Shown here: piece after piece, positions 46,601-60,148 of the stretch
Layout: each line of letters opens with the position of its first letter
Numbering within the stretch: position 1 is the first letter of the stretch
Assembly (NCBI GenBank): GCA_013399015.1
Contig: VWZX01002368.1
Coordinates: 217,093-281,092, forward strand
Origin: Galbula dea
Taxonomy: Eukaryota > Chordata > Aves > Piciformes > Galbulidae
Length of the DNA stretch: 64,000 nt
Direction: 5' to 3'
Program-made: the position numbers and the translations under genes
Notes under the pieces: model-generated
Databases searched by the model: none
Told to the model about the DNA's origin: nothing
Seen by the model: the letters and a program-made list of their open reading frames with translations, nothing else

Positions 46601-49600
46601 CTGCAATTAAAAAAGAAAAAATTTTAAAAATCAACATTTGTGAAAGGGAAAGAAGATAATTATACAGTAAAGTTGTTGTTCTTCTCTTTTTTATAAAGAC
46701 AAAGAAAAATCCAGAAGAACAGATGTGAATCTGCAGACCTGTAGTAGTTAAGAATAATTGCTGTACTCAATATAAACTAGTATTTTTCTTTTTCCTCTGT
46801 AATTTCAGTGTAGTTTTCCTTGGGTATTTTCAGGATGGGAGTGCTTTTTCATGGGCTAGTTCATATTTGCTGAGCTCGAGTAGTCTTCATTTGGAAGTGG
46901 TGTGCTTTTATTCCCCGTGTTGTTCTCGCAGCAGGAGGAAGGGGAAATGTGTGATGACAGAAGAATTTTAACGTTTATGTATGCCACACATGAAGTTAGG
47001 GATCCCATGAGATTTGTTTGTGTTCTTGTATATGTGTGGATGAACATCTGTAGAATGACAGCTTAACAACTTCCTTCTGACATTATAAAGGGGCCATAAT
47101 GGTACTATATATTGTTTTCAGTTGGCTTTTTTTATGTTAACTCTTACATCTCCATGCTGATTTCAAGCTTTGCTTGCCCTGTGAATCAGTAAGAAGGTTA
47201 CATTGCCTGGGAGTCAAGTAGACCTCAAATTCATAATCAGTAATGTCAGAATATTAAGCTTGGATCTTCAGGTAACAAGGGTCTAAACTTGAGCTCCTTC
47301 CCCATTATCTTCCTTCCTTGCTTGAGACGTAATCTTTTTCCTTTCCCTTCTAATCTCCTTCTCCATGGTCTGGGTACCATTCTGCAGGTAGTTCAATTGT
47401 CAGTTATACCTCAAAATGCAGAAACTGAATGCCTCAAAATGCAGAAGTGAATACACCTCACTGCTTTGTGTCTGATAGAGTAGTTATAAATTTGAGATGC
47501 TGAAATTCTCCATGAAGTTTGCAGGCTGGAATACCTTGGAATGTCAGCCTGGGAAGGGCTCTCGAGTTGCTATGTCCAGTCACTACTGGTGGGTCTCCAT
47601 CCTTTAATAAACTGTTCAAATTCCAACTTACAACCTAGCTGGCTTTGTCTCTTTATCTCAGCTATTTTTGCACTGTCTGAATTAAGTTTGTGCTAGTAGT
47701 ACGCAAATGAGTATAAATGTATCATGAGTAAAGTTCAGACTGAAAATGAGAAATAGGATTTGAAAGCAGCATTTTGGCAATTTCTTGCATTAACTTCCCA
47801 ATAGGAGTAATAAAGACAAAAAGAAAAACCAACCCCAAAACCCCAATAACAACAAAATGCCTCACAATCTATTTTTGAGGGCCTGATCCAAATCCCAAAG
47901 CACAAACCTAATCAACTTGCTAATGATTAGAAAATCTAATGTACTTTCCTAGTAATCTCTGCCTCAAAACCTTAATTTCTATCTGAGCTATAGCAGATCT
48001 TTTAGGACATTAACTTGTCTGGTTTACAAATTCTAAGTGATCAAAAACCCACACCATCCTTATGGGTTTTTTTCCCAGTGATTAATTACCACATGAAACC
48101 AAGCAGTGTTTAATGTGTATTAACCATTTCTGGTTCGGTTTTAGTTTTAGTTTTGTTTTCCCATTGAATCTTCTTCCAATAGATTAAACACTTGTCTTTA
48201 GAGACAGCAATCAACTCTCCTGCTAAACTCCTTCTTGATAAGATAGACTGTGTTTTTTAAGTTGTCATTTAAAAGGGAATTTTATTTAGTGAATATTTTT
48301 GATTAATTTATCTGTTTTAACACAGAGACAGTAGTACTGGTTTTACTAATTCTCTACGCTTTTCCTGTGTACTGAAGGATTTTACTCAACCTCATAACTG
48401 CAACATTGCATAGAAATCTAATGCTCGGTTGGTAATTTATGATAACCCCTTCTTGGCATTAGTATATTGATTTCTGCAGCCTTGTCTAAGGGAAGAAAGG
48501 GTGGCTTGAATATTAGAATTCTCCTACAACAATAGCTCTGTTTAATATTGATTATCATAATCATATAAACTCTTGAGGTCTATTTGATAGAAAGTTGCTA
48601 GAAACTTTGATAGCTTCCAAGTAAATAGTAGAATACCCAAACCTAATGCTTCTTAGGCAGTTCGGCTCCTGCATGTGAGAAATACATGTTTATGCTTAAA
48701 AAAACTGCCATAAATTTCTGCTTGGGGAATTGAGACTTGCTAACAAAGTGTAATGTGGAAAGCTGAAAATCTACATTTAAAAGCCCTTTTTAATGCAAAG
48801 ACACAAAAAATTAGCAATTTTAAATAAATGAATGTGAAAGACAAATGTGCACAGACTACATAAATTGTATACGTGGCAGTCATTTGGCTCAGCAGCATTG
48901 CATGGCAGACTTGGAGCTCCCATGGAAGAGCAGTGCAGCAGTTCCTGGAGCAGTACCCAGCCACTCTGCATGACTCTCTAGGGCAGGCACCACAGAAACA
49001 CCAGCTTTTATTGAAACTCTGTGAGGAACGAAGGTGGGCAGAAGGTTATCATCAGAAGTGAAATTCGGCCAGGATAGGTGAGGTGAGTGCTGCTGCTTAT
49101 GGGATAATTGCTGTTAGCCTGACCATAGCATTCAGGATCTCTTCTCAGCAGCTCATCTGAAAAAGAGTCATAAAAGGCAATTCAGCTGTAAGCACACAAC
49201 AGCAGCCACCTGAGCTAAATAACTTCACTTTAATGGCATCTATTTTTCTTTGTAAATGGCTTTAATGTCTGCTGTGCTATATAAAGGCCTTCTGATATTC
49301 ATTATTAAAATCGTATGTAATGTATTTTAACCAAATCTAATTTGAGAAGTGAAATGCATGGGAACATGCAGCCCAAGGACAGCTTCTAAAGTCTTTGTGT
49401 CCTGGCTAGGAGATATAGCCATGTCATAAACATAGCGTGCTCCCTTGTGGAACTCTAGCTTAAACCTGCAGCTGGAAAGCTATTCCCCTCCTCTCCTGTC
49501 TTGTGGTTAGAATAATCCAGTTCTATTCAGAGTAGGTTTATACTGTGATTTGTCAATGTTATTTTTCAGTGCCTCTGGTACACTACAGTTGGTTACCTAA

Positions 49601-49710
49601 ATTCTAGACTATTTCCATGAGCCATGAAAGAAAACACTGTTTTATGTCTGATAATCCTTAACAGATTTATGCCATCCATGAATGTTTCAAATAGAGCCTG
49701 GAACACCAAG
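43666..49710. other. Non-coding stretch, nothing recognised
   Basis: Six kb without a supported exon. It holds an A/C-rich tract at 47817-47858 and T-rich sequence near 44327-44340. A region near 49080-49390, with a TATA-like word and homeodomain-type AATTAs, has the texture of conserved non-coding DNA, but I cannot support that further. Confidence 0.45.
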
Positions 49711-49745
49711 TATAGAATCATAGAATGGCCCAGGTTGGCACTCAG
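49711..49745 (-). mobile_element. CR1 LINE tail scrap, antisense
   Basis: The sequence tagaatcatagaatggccc followed by aggttgg is the reversed CR1 terminus: two CATAGAAT units plus the first bases of the 3' UTR. About 35 bp is all that remains recognisable. Confidence 0.75.
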
Positions 49746-50694
49746 TTTGTAATGAAAAACTTGAGGTTTTGTTGGAGTAGAAGCTACTAGAGTTTCCAGT
49801 AATAGTTTGCTATCCTAGCATGCTTGTTCTAACTCATCTCTGAAAACCAAGCACTCAGAAGCCATGTACAATTCAGCTCTATAAGGCTGAATGTCTGTGT
49901 GCTGAAGTTGTGAGGTTTTAGATGTGACTGTGGCTCTAATGGTGACATTTCACACTGAGCTTTATCATAAGGTTTTACACAAACATTTTATTTGAAAGCA
50001 AACCCTGTTTATATTATAAGGAGTTTTCTTTGCTAGTCTATGGGTGAAGAGTGCTTTAGCCAATCTTGTCTTACTATACAGCCTGGGTTGCAACCCTATT
50101 ATGTATTACCTGAAATTCACAGAGCTGAGCAGGATCACTGCAATAATAAGTATTAGTTTGACTCTGCAACACCCTTAAACAAACCATTCATTTGGATTTT
50201 AATCCTTAAAATATGTGCATCAGAGTATCAGGAGTATGGAATCAATACTCAAGTTTTCTGTACTTCACAAAAATGTTTCAAATTCCACATTTAAATTTGG
50301 GTTCAGCCTTGAAATTTGATGATAGGTGGTTTCATTTTATCCCCTCTGGAATTTTAGGGGTTTTGTTTCTGCAGAAGTTTTTAGTATGCAGTTGCACTAG
50401 GAGGTTATTTAAGAGTACTTCTGTTTTCAGCTGATTTCCTTAGCAAATAATTTTGTGTAGTTCACTTTGCTCTAGCGATTTCCATAGTCTCTCCAATAAA
50501 ACACTAAATAAAATACCTCTCCCCGTAACATTTAGCCTGTCTATTTCGTTATAGCAAAATATTGCATTTTACATGCCAAGCCTTAAAACCTTCTTTCTAA
50601 AAATGGTAACTGTATTTAATAACTAATTACTCTAATGATCCTACAGAAGTGCTCAAGACCTGTTTTAGTAGTGGTGTCAATTACAACCATCTGC
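49746..50694. other. Non-coding, nothing recognised
   Basis: Unique AT-rich DNA, no supported gene or repeat. Confidence 0.5.
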
Positions 50695-50859
50695 ACGATG
50701 AATAAAGGAACCGTGGCCCAGCTGTAGAGTTGAAACATGTTGGCATTTTCCTACGGGCGGCCATATGGTACTTAACGAAAGCGAATTGTTCACACTGCAA
50801 ACAGCTCTGCTCCTGATGAATGATAACGTTTTGTTCTGGAAAATGGTTCCACAAACACG
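50695..50859. other. Dense CpG patch, candidate conserved element
   Basis: Eight CpGs occur in 165 bp (about 48 per kb), the highest density in the window. Overall composition is only moderate in G+C, with ATTGTT (50786-50791, a SOX-type core) and CATATG (50762-50767, an E-box-type hexamer) nearby. It is not a known repeat and has no coding signature. Regulatory function is inferred only from CpG retention. Confidence 0.33.
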
Positions 50860-53389
50860 GGGAGTATTTTTAAATGCTGGAAGTGTGTCTGTAACTGACA
50901 GGCTATAAATGGGAAGGTCTTTGGAAAGAGGAGAGGGGATGAGAAAGGAATTGTTTCATTTGCCTAGGGGTGTTCTAGCACAGCCTTCCTGTCTCTTAAT
51001 AGCAGTATCTTTTTTGTGCATACATGGCCCTGAATCTGTACATTTTATTTATTTTAGTAAGGAAGAAGATAATTAGAAATGTAACTCTCATTTGCTATCA
51101 GCATGCCCAAGCTTGAAGCTGGTGTGAGCTTTAAAATAGCAAAGCGTTAGCTGTGAAGAATTAATAACTCTTTGCCTCACATACGTGCAGTCGTTTTCTT
51201 ACACTTGGAAAAGGAACTTCAGAGTTGTAACCACTGTAAGTATGTGAGTCCACAGGTTGGAAACAGGTCTTGGCTTCCCAGTATGTGGCGTTAGTCAGAG
51301 AAAAAAGAGCAGATAACAAATAAGCTGTAGGAAATGTCTTCCGTTGTTTTTTATTAGAAATAGAAATAGGGCTGGGTTTTTTTTTGTCCTCCACACATAT
51401 GACTGTCAAAGAATGGCTCAATGAACTCACTGTGAGATTGATAACTCTTTACCCCCAAATCGTTAGCTCCAGATCTGAACTGAATCAACAATAGGCTGTT
51501 GCCATTTCATGGCTGATAGGCAACCATTTGGGTAATGAGTTTGGTCTCAGTTCAGTACCTAGTATCTGTCTTAAAGAAGTAACTGCTGCTAATGACCTGA
51601 ATTGATCATTTTATTAATCTTGGAAATTGATTTTTTCCTCGTGTCTTATTGCTTCTACACATGAGATGTAATCAGAAATCTCACATCATCTGAATTCCTG
51701 TTTGGTTGATTAATAAATACTGATCTGGGGATTTTTGTTTTGTCCTGCATGTATCTATGTAGATGGAGACTGATGATTGTTCCTGAGGCTTTGTGTGCAG
51801 ATCTCACTGAGGTGGTGCATACAGTGTTCCTCACGGTCAGGTGGTTTCTGCCTTTTTCCAAGAGAGGACTTTTTTATGTGCCAGCACTCTTGTATCTTCA
51901 CAGGCATTAGAGTTGCTTAAAACCTCTTGATAGATCTTGCAATAGTTTTGCAGGAACAACATAGTAAAAAATCTCAGCAACCTGTGTCATGCAAGTTCTC
52001 TTTACCTGCACACAGAGCTGTTTGCAAATTCACAGCTGCAGCAGGGCTACAACTCCAAAGCCCCACACTTTTGGACTAGGAGCATCTGTCACTTGAGTGC
52101 AAAGCAAATCTTCCTTAGCTCTCCACAGCACAGAGTGGATGCTGCTGCTGAGAATCCCTGGGTAATGAAACCATGGCCCCTGCTGCTAAACCTTCTAACA
52201 CAGAATGTAAGGGTTAACACAAGAACAAAAGAAGCTCCACTATCAGCTGGGTTATGTTTTCTTGCAGCCTCCTTATTAGACTGTGTTTTTATCTGACTCC
52301 TCTTCATAAATTGTGATGTTATGTTACAGATATAGCTGAAATGCAAGAAAAGAACCAAATCATAGTGGGGTGCAAATTCACCATCATGTCTAAGATACAT
52401 ATAGGGCTGTGATCTAAGAAGTATTAAGCAGCTAATTGCAGCACATTGTGCTCCATATCCTCTTGCTATTTGATCTGTTACAGCAGTGCTGTCTGGTGCA
52501 ATAAATCTTTTTCACTTTTAATTAATAGTTGTTCATCTGTACTGCAATAATTTCAAGTAATGTTTACATTAAAAAGAAAGCATAGGGGGAAGGGAAAAAT
52601 ATCTCTAGGCAGGAATGTGGTGGAAAAGAAGTCTTTTCATCCAGCTGAGAAGCAAATACTATAATTTGGAAGCAATGCTTTTGGTGTGTGTTTTACAAAG
52701 GAAGGCATAGCCCTTCCATTAAAACACTGCGTTCTAAAACTTATGTAAGATATGTCTCTAACTAAGCCCTACAGTATTAAGGTGTAATTCTACATTGCAT
52801 TTTCTCAAAGGCAGTTCCCATTTCAGAGGTTCTTGCAGCTTCTGTGTTGGAGTTTATAGCCTGCCCATCTTCCTTCGCTACCCTCTCACCTCTCCTATAC
52901 AACTTCTCTTTTTTTACACAACCTTATTATCCATAGATCAGAGAAATTGTTTTGACTTAAAAATGCTGAAAGCAGAAAGAAGGGTAGACCTGTGCTTTCT
53001 AAATGTGGAGATAGGTATGACCTTGAAGGTGAGGTCATGAAGCTTACAAATATTAGTTATCTGTCATAGAGCACATTAATCATGTTGTAGGTTTCCATGA
53101 TGCTTGCTCCTGAAGGGAATGAGAGAAACAAAATCACAAGTCACAGATAGTTGCAATATGGCTGCTGGGTTTGCCTGTAGCCTGCAGTGCTTGCTTGAAG
53201 GACAGTCTGCAGAAAGGAAAATTTCTAATTCTAATTAGAATACAGTGAAATGTTAATTTAGGATGATTTCCACTGGGAAGTACAGCAGAGCCATGTCCAC
53301 CCATCAGGGACTACATCTGTACAGTAAACTGAACAACACCAGGACCCAGGCTTTAACCACTGTCCTACAACCACCTGAGAACATTGTTA
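50860..53389. other. Non-coding stretch, nothing recognised
   Basis: No supported exon or repeat. Moderately CpG-retaining sequence continues from 51145 to 51465 (about seven CpGs). Open frames of up to 103 codons (52089-52400, minus) are unsupported. Confidence 0.45.
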
Positions 53390-54247
53390 TGGTTCTGGGC
53401 TTGTTGGGGCATCCTCAAAGACTGGCTGATGAAGTACAAGATAGATAAATGGACAGTGTGGTCAGCTGAATACTAGGCCATTCACTACTAGTGTGCTTCA
53501 GGGGGAGGATAACCCCAAACATCCACACAAGATGGGGCCAACCCTCTGGAAAGCAGCTCTTCAGAAAAGGACCTGAGGGTCCTTATGGACAACAACCATG
53601 TGCCAGCAGTGTGCCTTTGTGGTAAAGATGGCCAACAGCCTTCTGGTCTGCCTTGGGAAGAGTGTTGCTGGCAGGTTGGGGGAGATGATCATTCCTTTCT
53701 AGTCAGCCGTGTGTCCAGTTGTCAGCTCCCCAGTGCAAGGGAGATGTGGACTCACTGTAGTGAGTCCAGCAAAAGCCAATAGAAGTAGTTAAGGGACTGG
53801 AGCATCTCTTGTATGAGGGGAGACTTGAGAGAGCTGGAACTGTTCAGCCTGGAGAAGAGAAGGCACAGGAGGGGTCTTAGCAATATGGGTAAATATCTGG
53901 TGGGAGAAGTAAGGAGAACAGAGTCAAACTTCTCTCTCTCATGCTCTGTAACAGGATAAGAGGCAATGGGTACAAACTGGAATGTGAGAAATTACATTTA
54001 AACATAAACCAAAACTTTTATACTGTGAAGAGGGTCAAATGTTGGAACAGGTTACCTAGAGTAGTTGTGGAGTCTCCGTCCTTGGACAACTCACAATCCA
54101 CAGGTTATGGAGTCTCCATCCAAACCTGACTGGGCATGCCCCTGAGCAACCTGCTGTAGTTACCTGGCTCTGAGTAGCAGGGTTGAACTATCTCCAGAGG
54201 TGCCTTCCAGCCTCAGTAGTTCTGTGCTGTAGGTGATTCTGTGATTT
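53390..54247 (+). mobile_element. Old CR1 LINE, ~0.86 kb, sense
   Basis: The plus strand follows CR1 ORF2 from a tagataaatggacagtg segment, through cagcagtgtgcctttgtgg and ttcagcctggagaagag, to the C-terminal coding region. It ends in a worn 3' end (aggtgccttccagcctcag, then gtgattctgtgat). The element is strongly diverged and frame-broken, with small deletions. Its 5' boundary near 53390 is approximate because the first ~90 bases match only loosely. Confidence 0.85.
53941..54129 (+). pseudogene. CR1 ORF2 C-terminal remnant
   Basis: One frame encodes RIRGNGYKLECEKL and then CWNRLPRVVVESPSL, matching the characteristic ORF2 C-terminus (an 'RGNG-KL' block followed by 'WNRLPREVV-SPSL'). Upstream ORF2 segments lie in other frames, so the coding sequence is fragmented and inactive. 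Confidence 0.8.
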
Positions 54248-57200
54248 AAAAGGCTTAATCAAATCAAGAATTTGGAGTTTAACTGCTCCTGCCATGTATC
54301 AAAAGGTCATTCTGGTGATGTGGCAGCAGTTCAGGCTTTTCTACATCCAGCTGTGTGGAGTTCAGTTCCTGCAAAAAGTGCTGTCATCTTCGGTGCAATT
54401 CCCTTCCAACACCTGCAGAATGCATCAGGAATTGCACTGCTCCTCTTCTTCTTCACAAATAGTAAAGTGGTTGGAAAAACTCCACTTTCCTCACTCCATA
54501 GCAATGCTTTCAGATGTGATCCAGCAGAGGTTTCCTTCGTTAGGCAGGGGAGACAAACAAATGTCTACACTGGAGTATTGGAATGGCATGGTTCACTATT
54601 TTGGCCTCCAAATCTAGGTTTAATCACTGAAAGTTCCTCTTCCCACTCATGCTTTAAAAACAAATTTTTAGTAAAATGGAAAAATTGAGCCAATGGAAGA
54701 TACTTTGTTTGGACTTCAGCAGTTTTTCCACATACCAGCGAAATGCCCTCTATGACTGAGGGAGAGCTCTCTTCCAATTTCCTTTAGGAAAATGTTTACA
54801 GTTGTTGTTTCAGTTTGGAAATCTCTTCTATATTATGGCACTTCATCTACATTAAATATTAAAAGTATTAATGACTGTAGAGCTGTGCCATTGCATAAAA
54901 GGCAGAAACTGAAACCACTTACAAATAGAATTGGAGCAGACTAGTGTACTTTCCAAGCAGAGTGAAATGCAGAAATAAACCAGATAATCAGTAGTTACCC
55001 TAGAATCATGCTTTTAATAATCTATGTGTACATATCTCAGAGTGTTTTAAAGAGAACTTAGTATTATATGTATTTAGTAAATCTGAGTTTGTTTTGGATT
55101 CCACAGCATAGTACTGAGACAGACAAGTTTCCATTTGCTCTGGACTTCTTCTGCTCCACTTTTAAAAAATTTTTGGTTTCTTTCAGCACTTGAGAGTGCA
55201 ATAAATTATTTCTGATTTGCAAATATTCACCTGGAAGCAGGACCCCAAATAATCTCTAGGAAGCCTCGGAAGCTATGGGAGTTTGCTTCTGCTTCAGAAC
55301 ATACTGCTGAGAGGTTGTTTTCATGCAAGAGGAAACCAGATACAACAGAACTGAATTATCACATAGCAGATAGGTTTTACTGGTTAAATCTTTATTCTCC
55401 TTTGTTTTAGCCTGGCATGCTGAAGGTAGAATGATGCTGGCCTCACGGCTGCTCTGTACTGTGGTTTAGAGTGGCATCTATTCTTCCTTATGACCTGGTT
55501 CTTTAACCATCAAAAGTCACCTTCAATGTTATGTGAATAGAACTAGAGTGCAGGTGGGTTTGCTGCCATTGATTGGATTAATGCAGATGAGTACATACAT
55601 TGATATATGTTTATATATATTACAATGAGATAAAAGTCACTTTTTATTGAAGGAACCAGCAGTTGTAATCCTCTTCAAGTTTTGGTTCTGATAAGAGCTG
55701 CTGGCATTGGGGTTGAGTATCGTCTTAGCACTTCATCTTCTTACCCAAACTCATCTTACCCCTCTTAGCTGCATACTGTCACATCCCAAATGTCTTACCT
55801 TCCTGTGTAATGCCAAGGAGATCTGCGATGGGAGGCACTCTGGTCTACCACCTCCTAAGCTCTCCAGGTCTTCTTTGTTTTCTCTTTTTGGGGCAGATGC
55901 CAGCACATTTTGGAAACTCTGTAGATGAGTCTCGACCTACAAGAGATACACAATTGGCTCCTGAGGTAGAGTAAGGCACTACTTAATGTCGCGGAGCAGC
56001 ACAAAGTTAAATTCAGGTGTACAGCAGAGAGCACTGTATTCGGTCAGCTGCTGATGGAATTGGAGTAGCCAAAATTACGGCTGCCAGAATGGATACTGGT
56101 AATGATGTTGTGCAAAAGGATCAGAGAAAGGTGTCACCTGCTCATGTTTAACAGGTTTTTTATTAACAGTAAACTATGCAGTAATTGACTATATCTTTTC
56201 TTCATTTAATCCTGCAGAAAATCTCCCAAGGCAGGGTCATGGGCTAAGATCTCCTTATGTTAGGGGGTGTGTGCACACAGAGTAAAACCAGCATTTGGAC
56301 TTATTCCAGGTATCCTGCATGCAAAGTGTTATTCAGGAGAGATGGGAGGGATGGTGGAAAAGGGTGGCACAGGAGGTGAAAGACTGAAAGGCCCTTACTC
56401 AGAGGGATAAGCATGAGTCAGAGCACACCCTGTGAAATGGTCACATCTTCTATGTGTGGCATTAACTATTTTGAAAAGGGGGAAAGATTTGCTTTGTTCT
56501 GCCTCTTACAAGCTGTTCTGTGAATATTTACGGGGACTGTCAGCTACAGATGAGTGTTGTTGGAGCGTTGTGCTGAGATGGTGAGAGCTGATGTTGCTGA
56601 TCAAAGGTGGGAGTTAGCATGCAATGAGCGCAGAGGGGATGACAGTCCAAAAGGGCACAGAGAGCAAAGAAGCACGTGTTGATGCAATGGAGAAGGAAGA
56701 GAGCAAACAGTTCAGCAAAATAATCCCTGTAGCAGCCATTTGAAGAGGTCATCAGGCTCCCTTCTTTCAATATTTGACCTTAATAAGGTTTTCGGTTTCC
56801 AGTGAGACAACCCAACTGACATAGCTGTATCTGCAGTGGGGAAGGAAACTTTGTGGGATGCTGTGACTTACCTAAGTGAGCCAAGCTGCATACGTTTTCA
56901 TCCCAGGAACATAAAAAAGCTATTTAAAAATTGATGTGCTTACATTAGCCTTTCTATCCCACCCTGGGTTTCACAAGTGTGAACTGAGAAATTACTTTGA
57001 AGAGAAGAGACTAAAAAAACACTTTCAGCAGATCAGAAATAGCAGTATCACTTTTACAACATTCGGACAAAATGCCTATCACTGACACAGCGCAGTGGTA
57101 GCTTGAGGACTCATTTTTAATGCACTTAGGGAAGGAACCGTGAGATACAACAATATGATACAGAAAGAGAGGTAGACTTGTTACAGCCAAAGCTTCATGT

Positions 57201-59474
57201 AGGTTCAGCATACCAAGTCTAACCTTCTTCTTCTACAAACTCCTATGGCTTTTACTAGGAAAAAAAAATACTGAGAAAACTGCCAAGCTCACTTTGCAAA
57301 ATTACTAGAATGTTTCTTCAGATTTCAAAGAAAGTTAGTCAAATTGGGTTTTATACTCCAGTTGTCCAGTGAAACCTGCAAGGAGGGTAAAGTGAGATAT
57401 ATGTTGTGGTTTTGCTTTGTTATTTGTTTTATTGTTTAGCTTTCAGTCTCATATAAATGTCAACCAGAGTGGCCATCCAACGCTCTGTGTGCTCCTGATG
57501 TATGTTGTAATTTATGGGAATGTCACAGACAGAAAGTGAAACTAGGTAATCTAATGATCCTGTGAAAAGGCATGTAAAAATGCTTTGAGAGAAGGTTGTA
57601 TTTTTGTTTAAAGCAGGTATTTTTAGTGTCTTTCCATGGCAGAAGGTGATTGCTAACCCATAGTAGAAACTCTTGAATGAAAACTACCCTAAAGAAAGGG
57701 CTTTTTTAATGTTAAATTTTTCATTTTTAATTCATTCTAAAACTAAAAGCTGATACACAAATATTTTCACCAAAGTAATTAAAGTGGACTTCAAAAATGA
57801 GTTTAATCATTGTTATGCAAGTTTGTGTACAGATGGCCTTAATTTCAGAATAAATATGGCCTATATTTGAGGTAGCAAAAATCCACTTTTCGAACAAGCA
57901 AAATTGTGACCAATTTGATTTTGAAATATGCATGTCCAAATGAGTTTGTATGGTAGTACTAAGGGTGAGAGTTTGTTTATTTTCCTTTTTTTTTCTATAT
58001 TAGTTCTAATGTATTAAATAAACTCTGTCAAATATTTCAGTTTTACTCCCTCCAGTAAGCTGTTAGAATGACAAAGAAACACTTTGTGATCTCCTCGTCA
58101 TTTTTCTCAGATACTCACAAGAAAAAAGCAAAGGCAGAAAGTTATTAAAAAATTAAAAATAAATTACTTGAATGTATTGCATATCTTTTTTTGATGGAAT
58201 CTCAAACTCTTGCATAGTAAAATAAAAGCAGCCGGTATAAAATGTCTACTTACTCCACACTTGTCCTAGTCTCCCTTTTCTCCAGACCCCACAGCCTCTG
58301 GTTTGGGAAGGTTCTGCCTATAGATGATAAAGTCAAGGAGAACTTCATAAAATGTAAATGCAGTTGATTTTTTTTTTCCTCCCTGGATGTCTTGAGCAGC
58401 CTGTGCTCACCATGAACTTCCTGAAATCTCTGAGGATGAAGTTACTTGTTTTGTCCAACTGCCTAGTTTATGACAGTGTTTACCCAGAGCCATCATCCCA
58501 AGACATCTGTGAAAGAGTGACCAGGCAGCTCAAGTTAGAACTCTGGTTTCAAGCACATCATTTTCTTTAGCCACCTCTGGTTTGGGGGTTTTGTTTGTTC
58601 ATGTTCTTAACAGTATCTTAAAAATATATTAGCTGTTCTGGCTGCTGGGGTCAGCCCAGGCTGGAGGATTGTTCGGCTCCAGCCTCTCCCTGGTGAAGCT
58701 GCTAGGGAAGTCTTCAACAAGTGTTTTGGAAAGTTCCCCTTTTTTGGCACCTCAGAAATCTCTGAATAGAGCCATAATGCTCCTGCACAGGAGGAATAAA
58801 GCAAGGAGCTCTTCATCTTCTCTGTGAAGTCCTTGTGCAGTGAGATTTTAACATGTAAATATTGACCACCTCAGACAGCAGATAGGATGGTGTGAAAGTA
58901 AAAATAATTCCTCAGGCAGTGACATGACAGATATTGTGAAGTTCAGAGACTATAGAGAACAACTAAATTATTAGTACCAAAGGGAAGTTTCTATTTAACC
59001 TGCAAGTAGCTACCACTGTCACCCTCGCTGCTGCCAGAACATAGAGGGAGAAGCAGTTGTAGTTCTGCTTAGTCATTAATGCTTCCCTCTCCAAACCATT
59101 TATTAAATCGACCTCCAATAGTGGGTGGACAGCAAAGAGAAGTGTTAGCTTTATAACATGTATAAGAAAGCTGAGAAGGAGAATTAAAGACCCTAGCTTT
59201 CAGTGTGCCTTTTTAATTGTTATTGTCCAGCTGGAGAAATCAGAAGGGAGGTTTCTACAGAAGTCTAAGGTCATTGAAGCCCTTGTTGAAATAGCAGGGA
59301 TCTGCAAGTTTTGAATACCTCTTCAAGCCTGGCCCAGCAATACAACTCCTGCTTTCTGTGTTTCTCATGGAGAAACCCACACACACACATACATTTATAA
59401 ATCCTTCAGTGCTATTTTAACACTTTTATTCTCAGTACTTTAGTATATGCTGCTTAAAGTGGACATGTGTGCAG
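54248..59474. other. Non-coding stretch, nothing recognised
   Basis: 5.2 kb without a supported exon or repeat. Local features are two overlapping plus-strand frames after the CR1 (54272-54688; 138 and 107 codons, no domain), a 7-bp hairpin (GCTGGAG/CTCCAGC) at 58660-58683, and a short (CA)n at 59379-59391. Confidence 0.5.
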
Positions 59475-59917
59475 CCGCATTATCCGCTGCCTGAATGACA
59501 AATGGTTTATCAAGCACTGACAGAGCACCCGGCTTCATGCTGAACCGAGGAAGGCAGCAGCAAGGACTCTGCCTTCAGAGAGATTAACTTCCAGATAGGC
59601 AAATAATAATAAACAACAGCCCGTAAGCGAAGGAGCAGAAGAAAGGAATCGAGAGCATCAAATGGAATCACAGTGATCCAAACGGACAAAGGGAGGCGGA
59701 TTTGTATATCTGAGCTTGAAATATGATAAATGAGTGGCAGATTAACGTTGCTAGGCTCCATGATCGCAGAGAGATTTGAAAGGGGGAAACGTGGAGAAAG
59801 GCGGTGCAGGAGAGCAGCAAGGACAACAGCAGCCAGCGAGAAGGGAAGGAAGTGCAGACTGAGGTGAGGGCGAAGGGCGTGGGTCCCCCAAGGTGAGAAT
59901 GGGGAGCTACCACCTCG
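59475..59917. other. CpG-dense block, candidate conserved element
   Basis: I count 17 CpGs in 443 bp (about 38 per kb), many times the surrounding density. Part of it (about 59525-59640), with the order aggactctgcc, gagagattaact and ataataataaacaacag, loosely resembles the 'gtccctgcc..aaagagcttacaatct..acaacag' type of ancient amniote interspersed repeat. It could therefore be an exapted old repeat. A minus-strand 193-codon open frame covers it (59510-60091), but the translation shows no domain and I do not call it a gene. Confidence 0.37.
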
Positions 59918-60148
59918 TGGAGGGTTTGCAGGAGTGGGTGGCATGGTCTGAGCTCTGAGGTGTATGGAATGTATGTCAGTGGGGTTTTTAAGGCTGGAAG
60001 AAAGGCAGTAAGAACACAGTGTGAAATAGTTTAGGCACTGTAGTTCACAGAGCCTAAACTGTTTAAACCCCACCATTTTAAAGAGGTGCATTTGGAAGCT
60101 ATGCAGGACTTTATGCTTTCAAACTCAGATAGTGGCATTCTAGTGGAT

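Noticed and set aside
47520..47600. Possible CR1 tail (ggctggaataccttgg ... atgtccagtcact)
   Set aside because: The resemblance to the reversed CR1 3' UTR is too weak and lacks the terminal 8-mers.
50761..50768. CCATATGG resembling a serum-response CArG box
   Set aside because: A CArG box needs six A/T bases between CC and GG. Only four are present, so it is just a CATATG E-box-type hexamer.
51500..51527. GTTGCC...GGCAAC dyad resembling an RFX X-box
   Set aside because: The half-sites are about 15 bp apart, whereas functional X-boxes have 0-3 bp between them.
58660..58683. GCTGGAG/CTCCAGC hairpin as a possible small RNA
   Set aside because: A seven-bp stem alone is common by chance and there is no extended pairing like a microRNA precursor.
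59510..60091. 193-codon minus-strand open frame
   Set aside because: Longest frame in the window, but the translation has no recognisable domain, is rich in Leu and Ser as expected from antisense A/G-rich DNA, and lies over a CpG-dense block where stops are rarer. No splice or polyadenylation context was seen.
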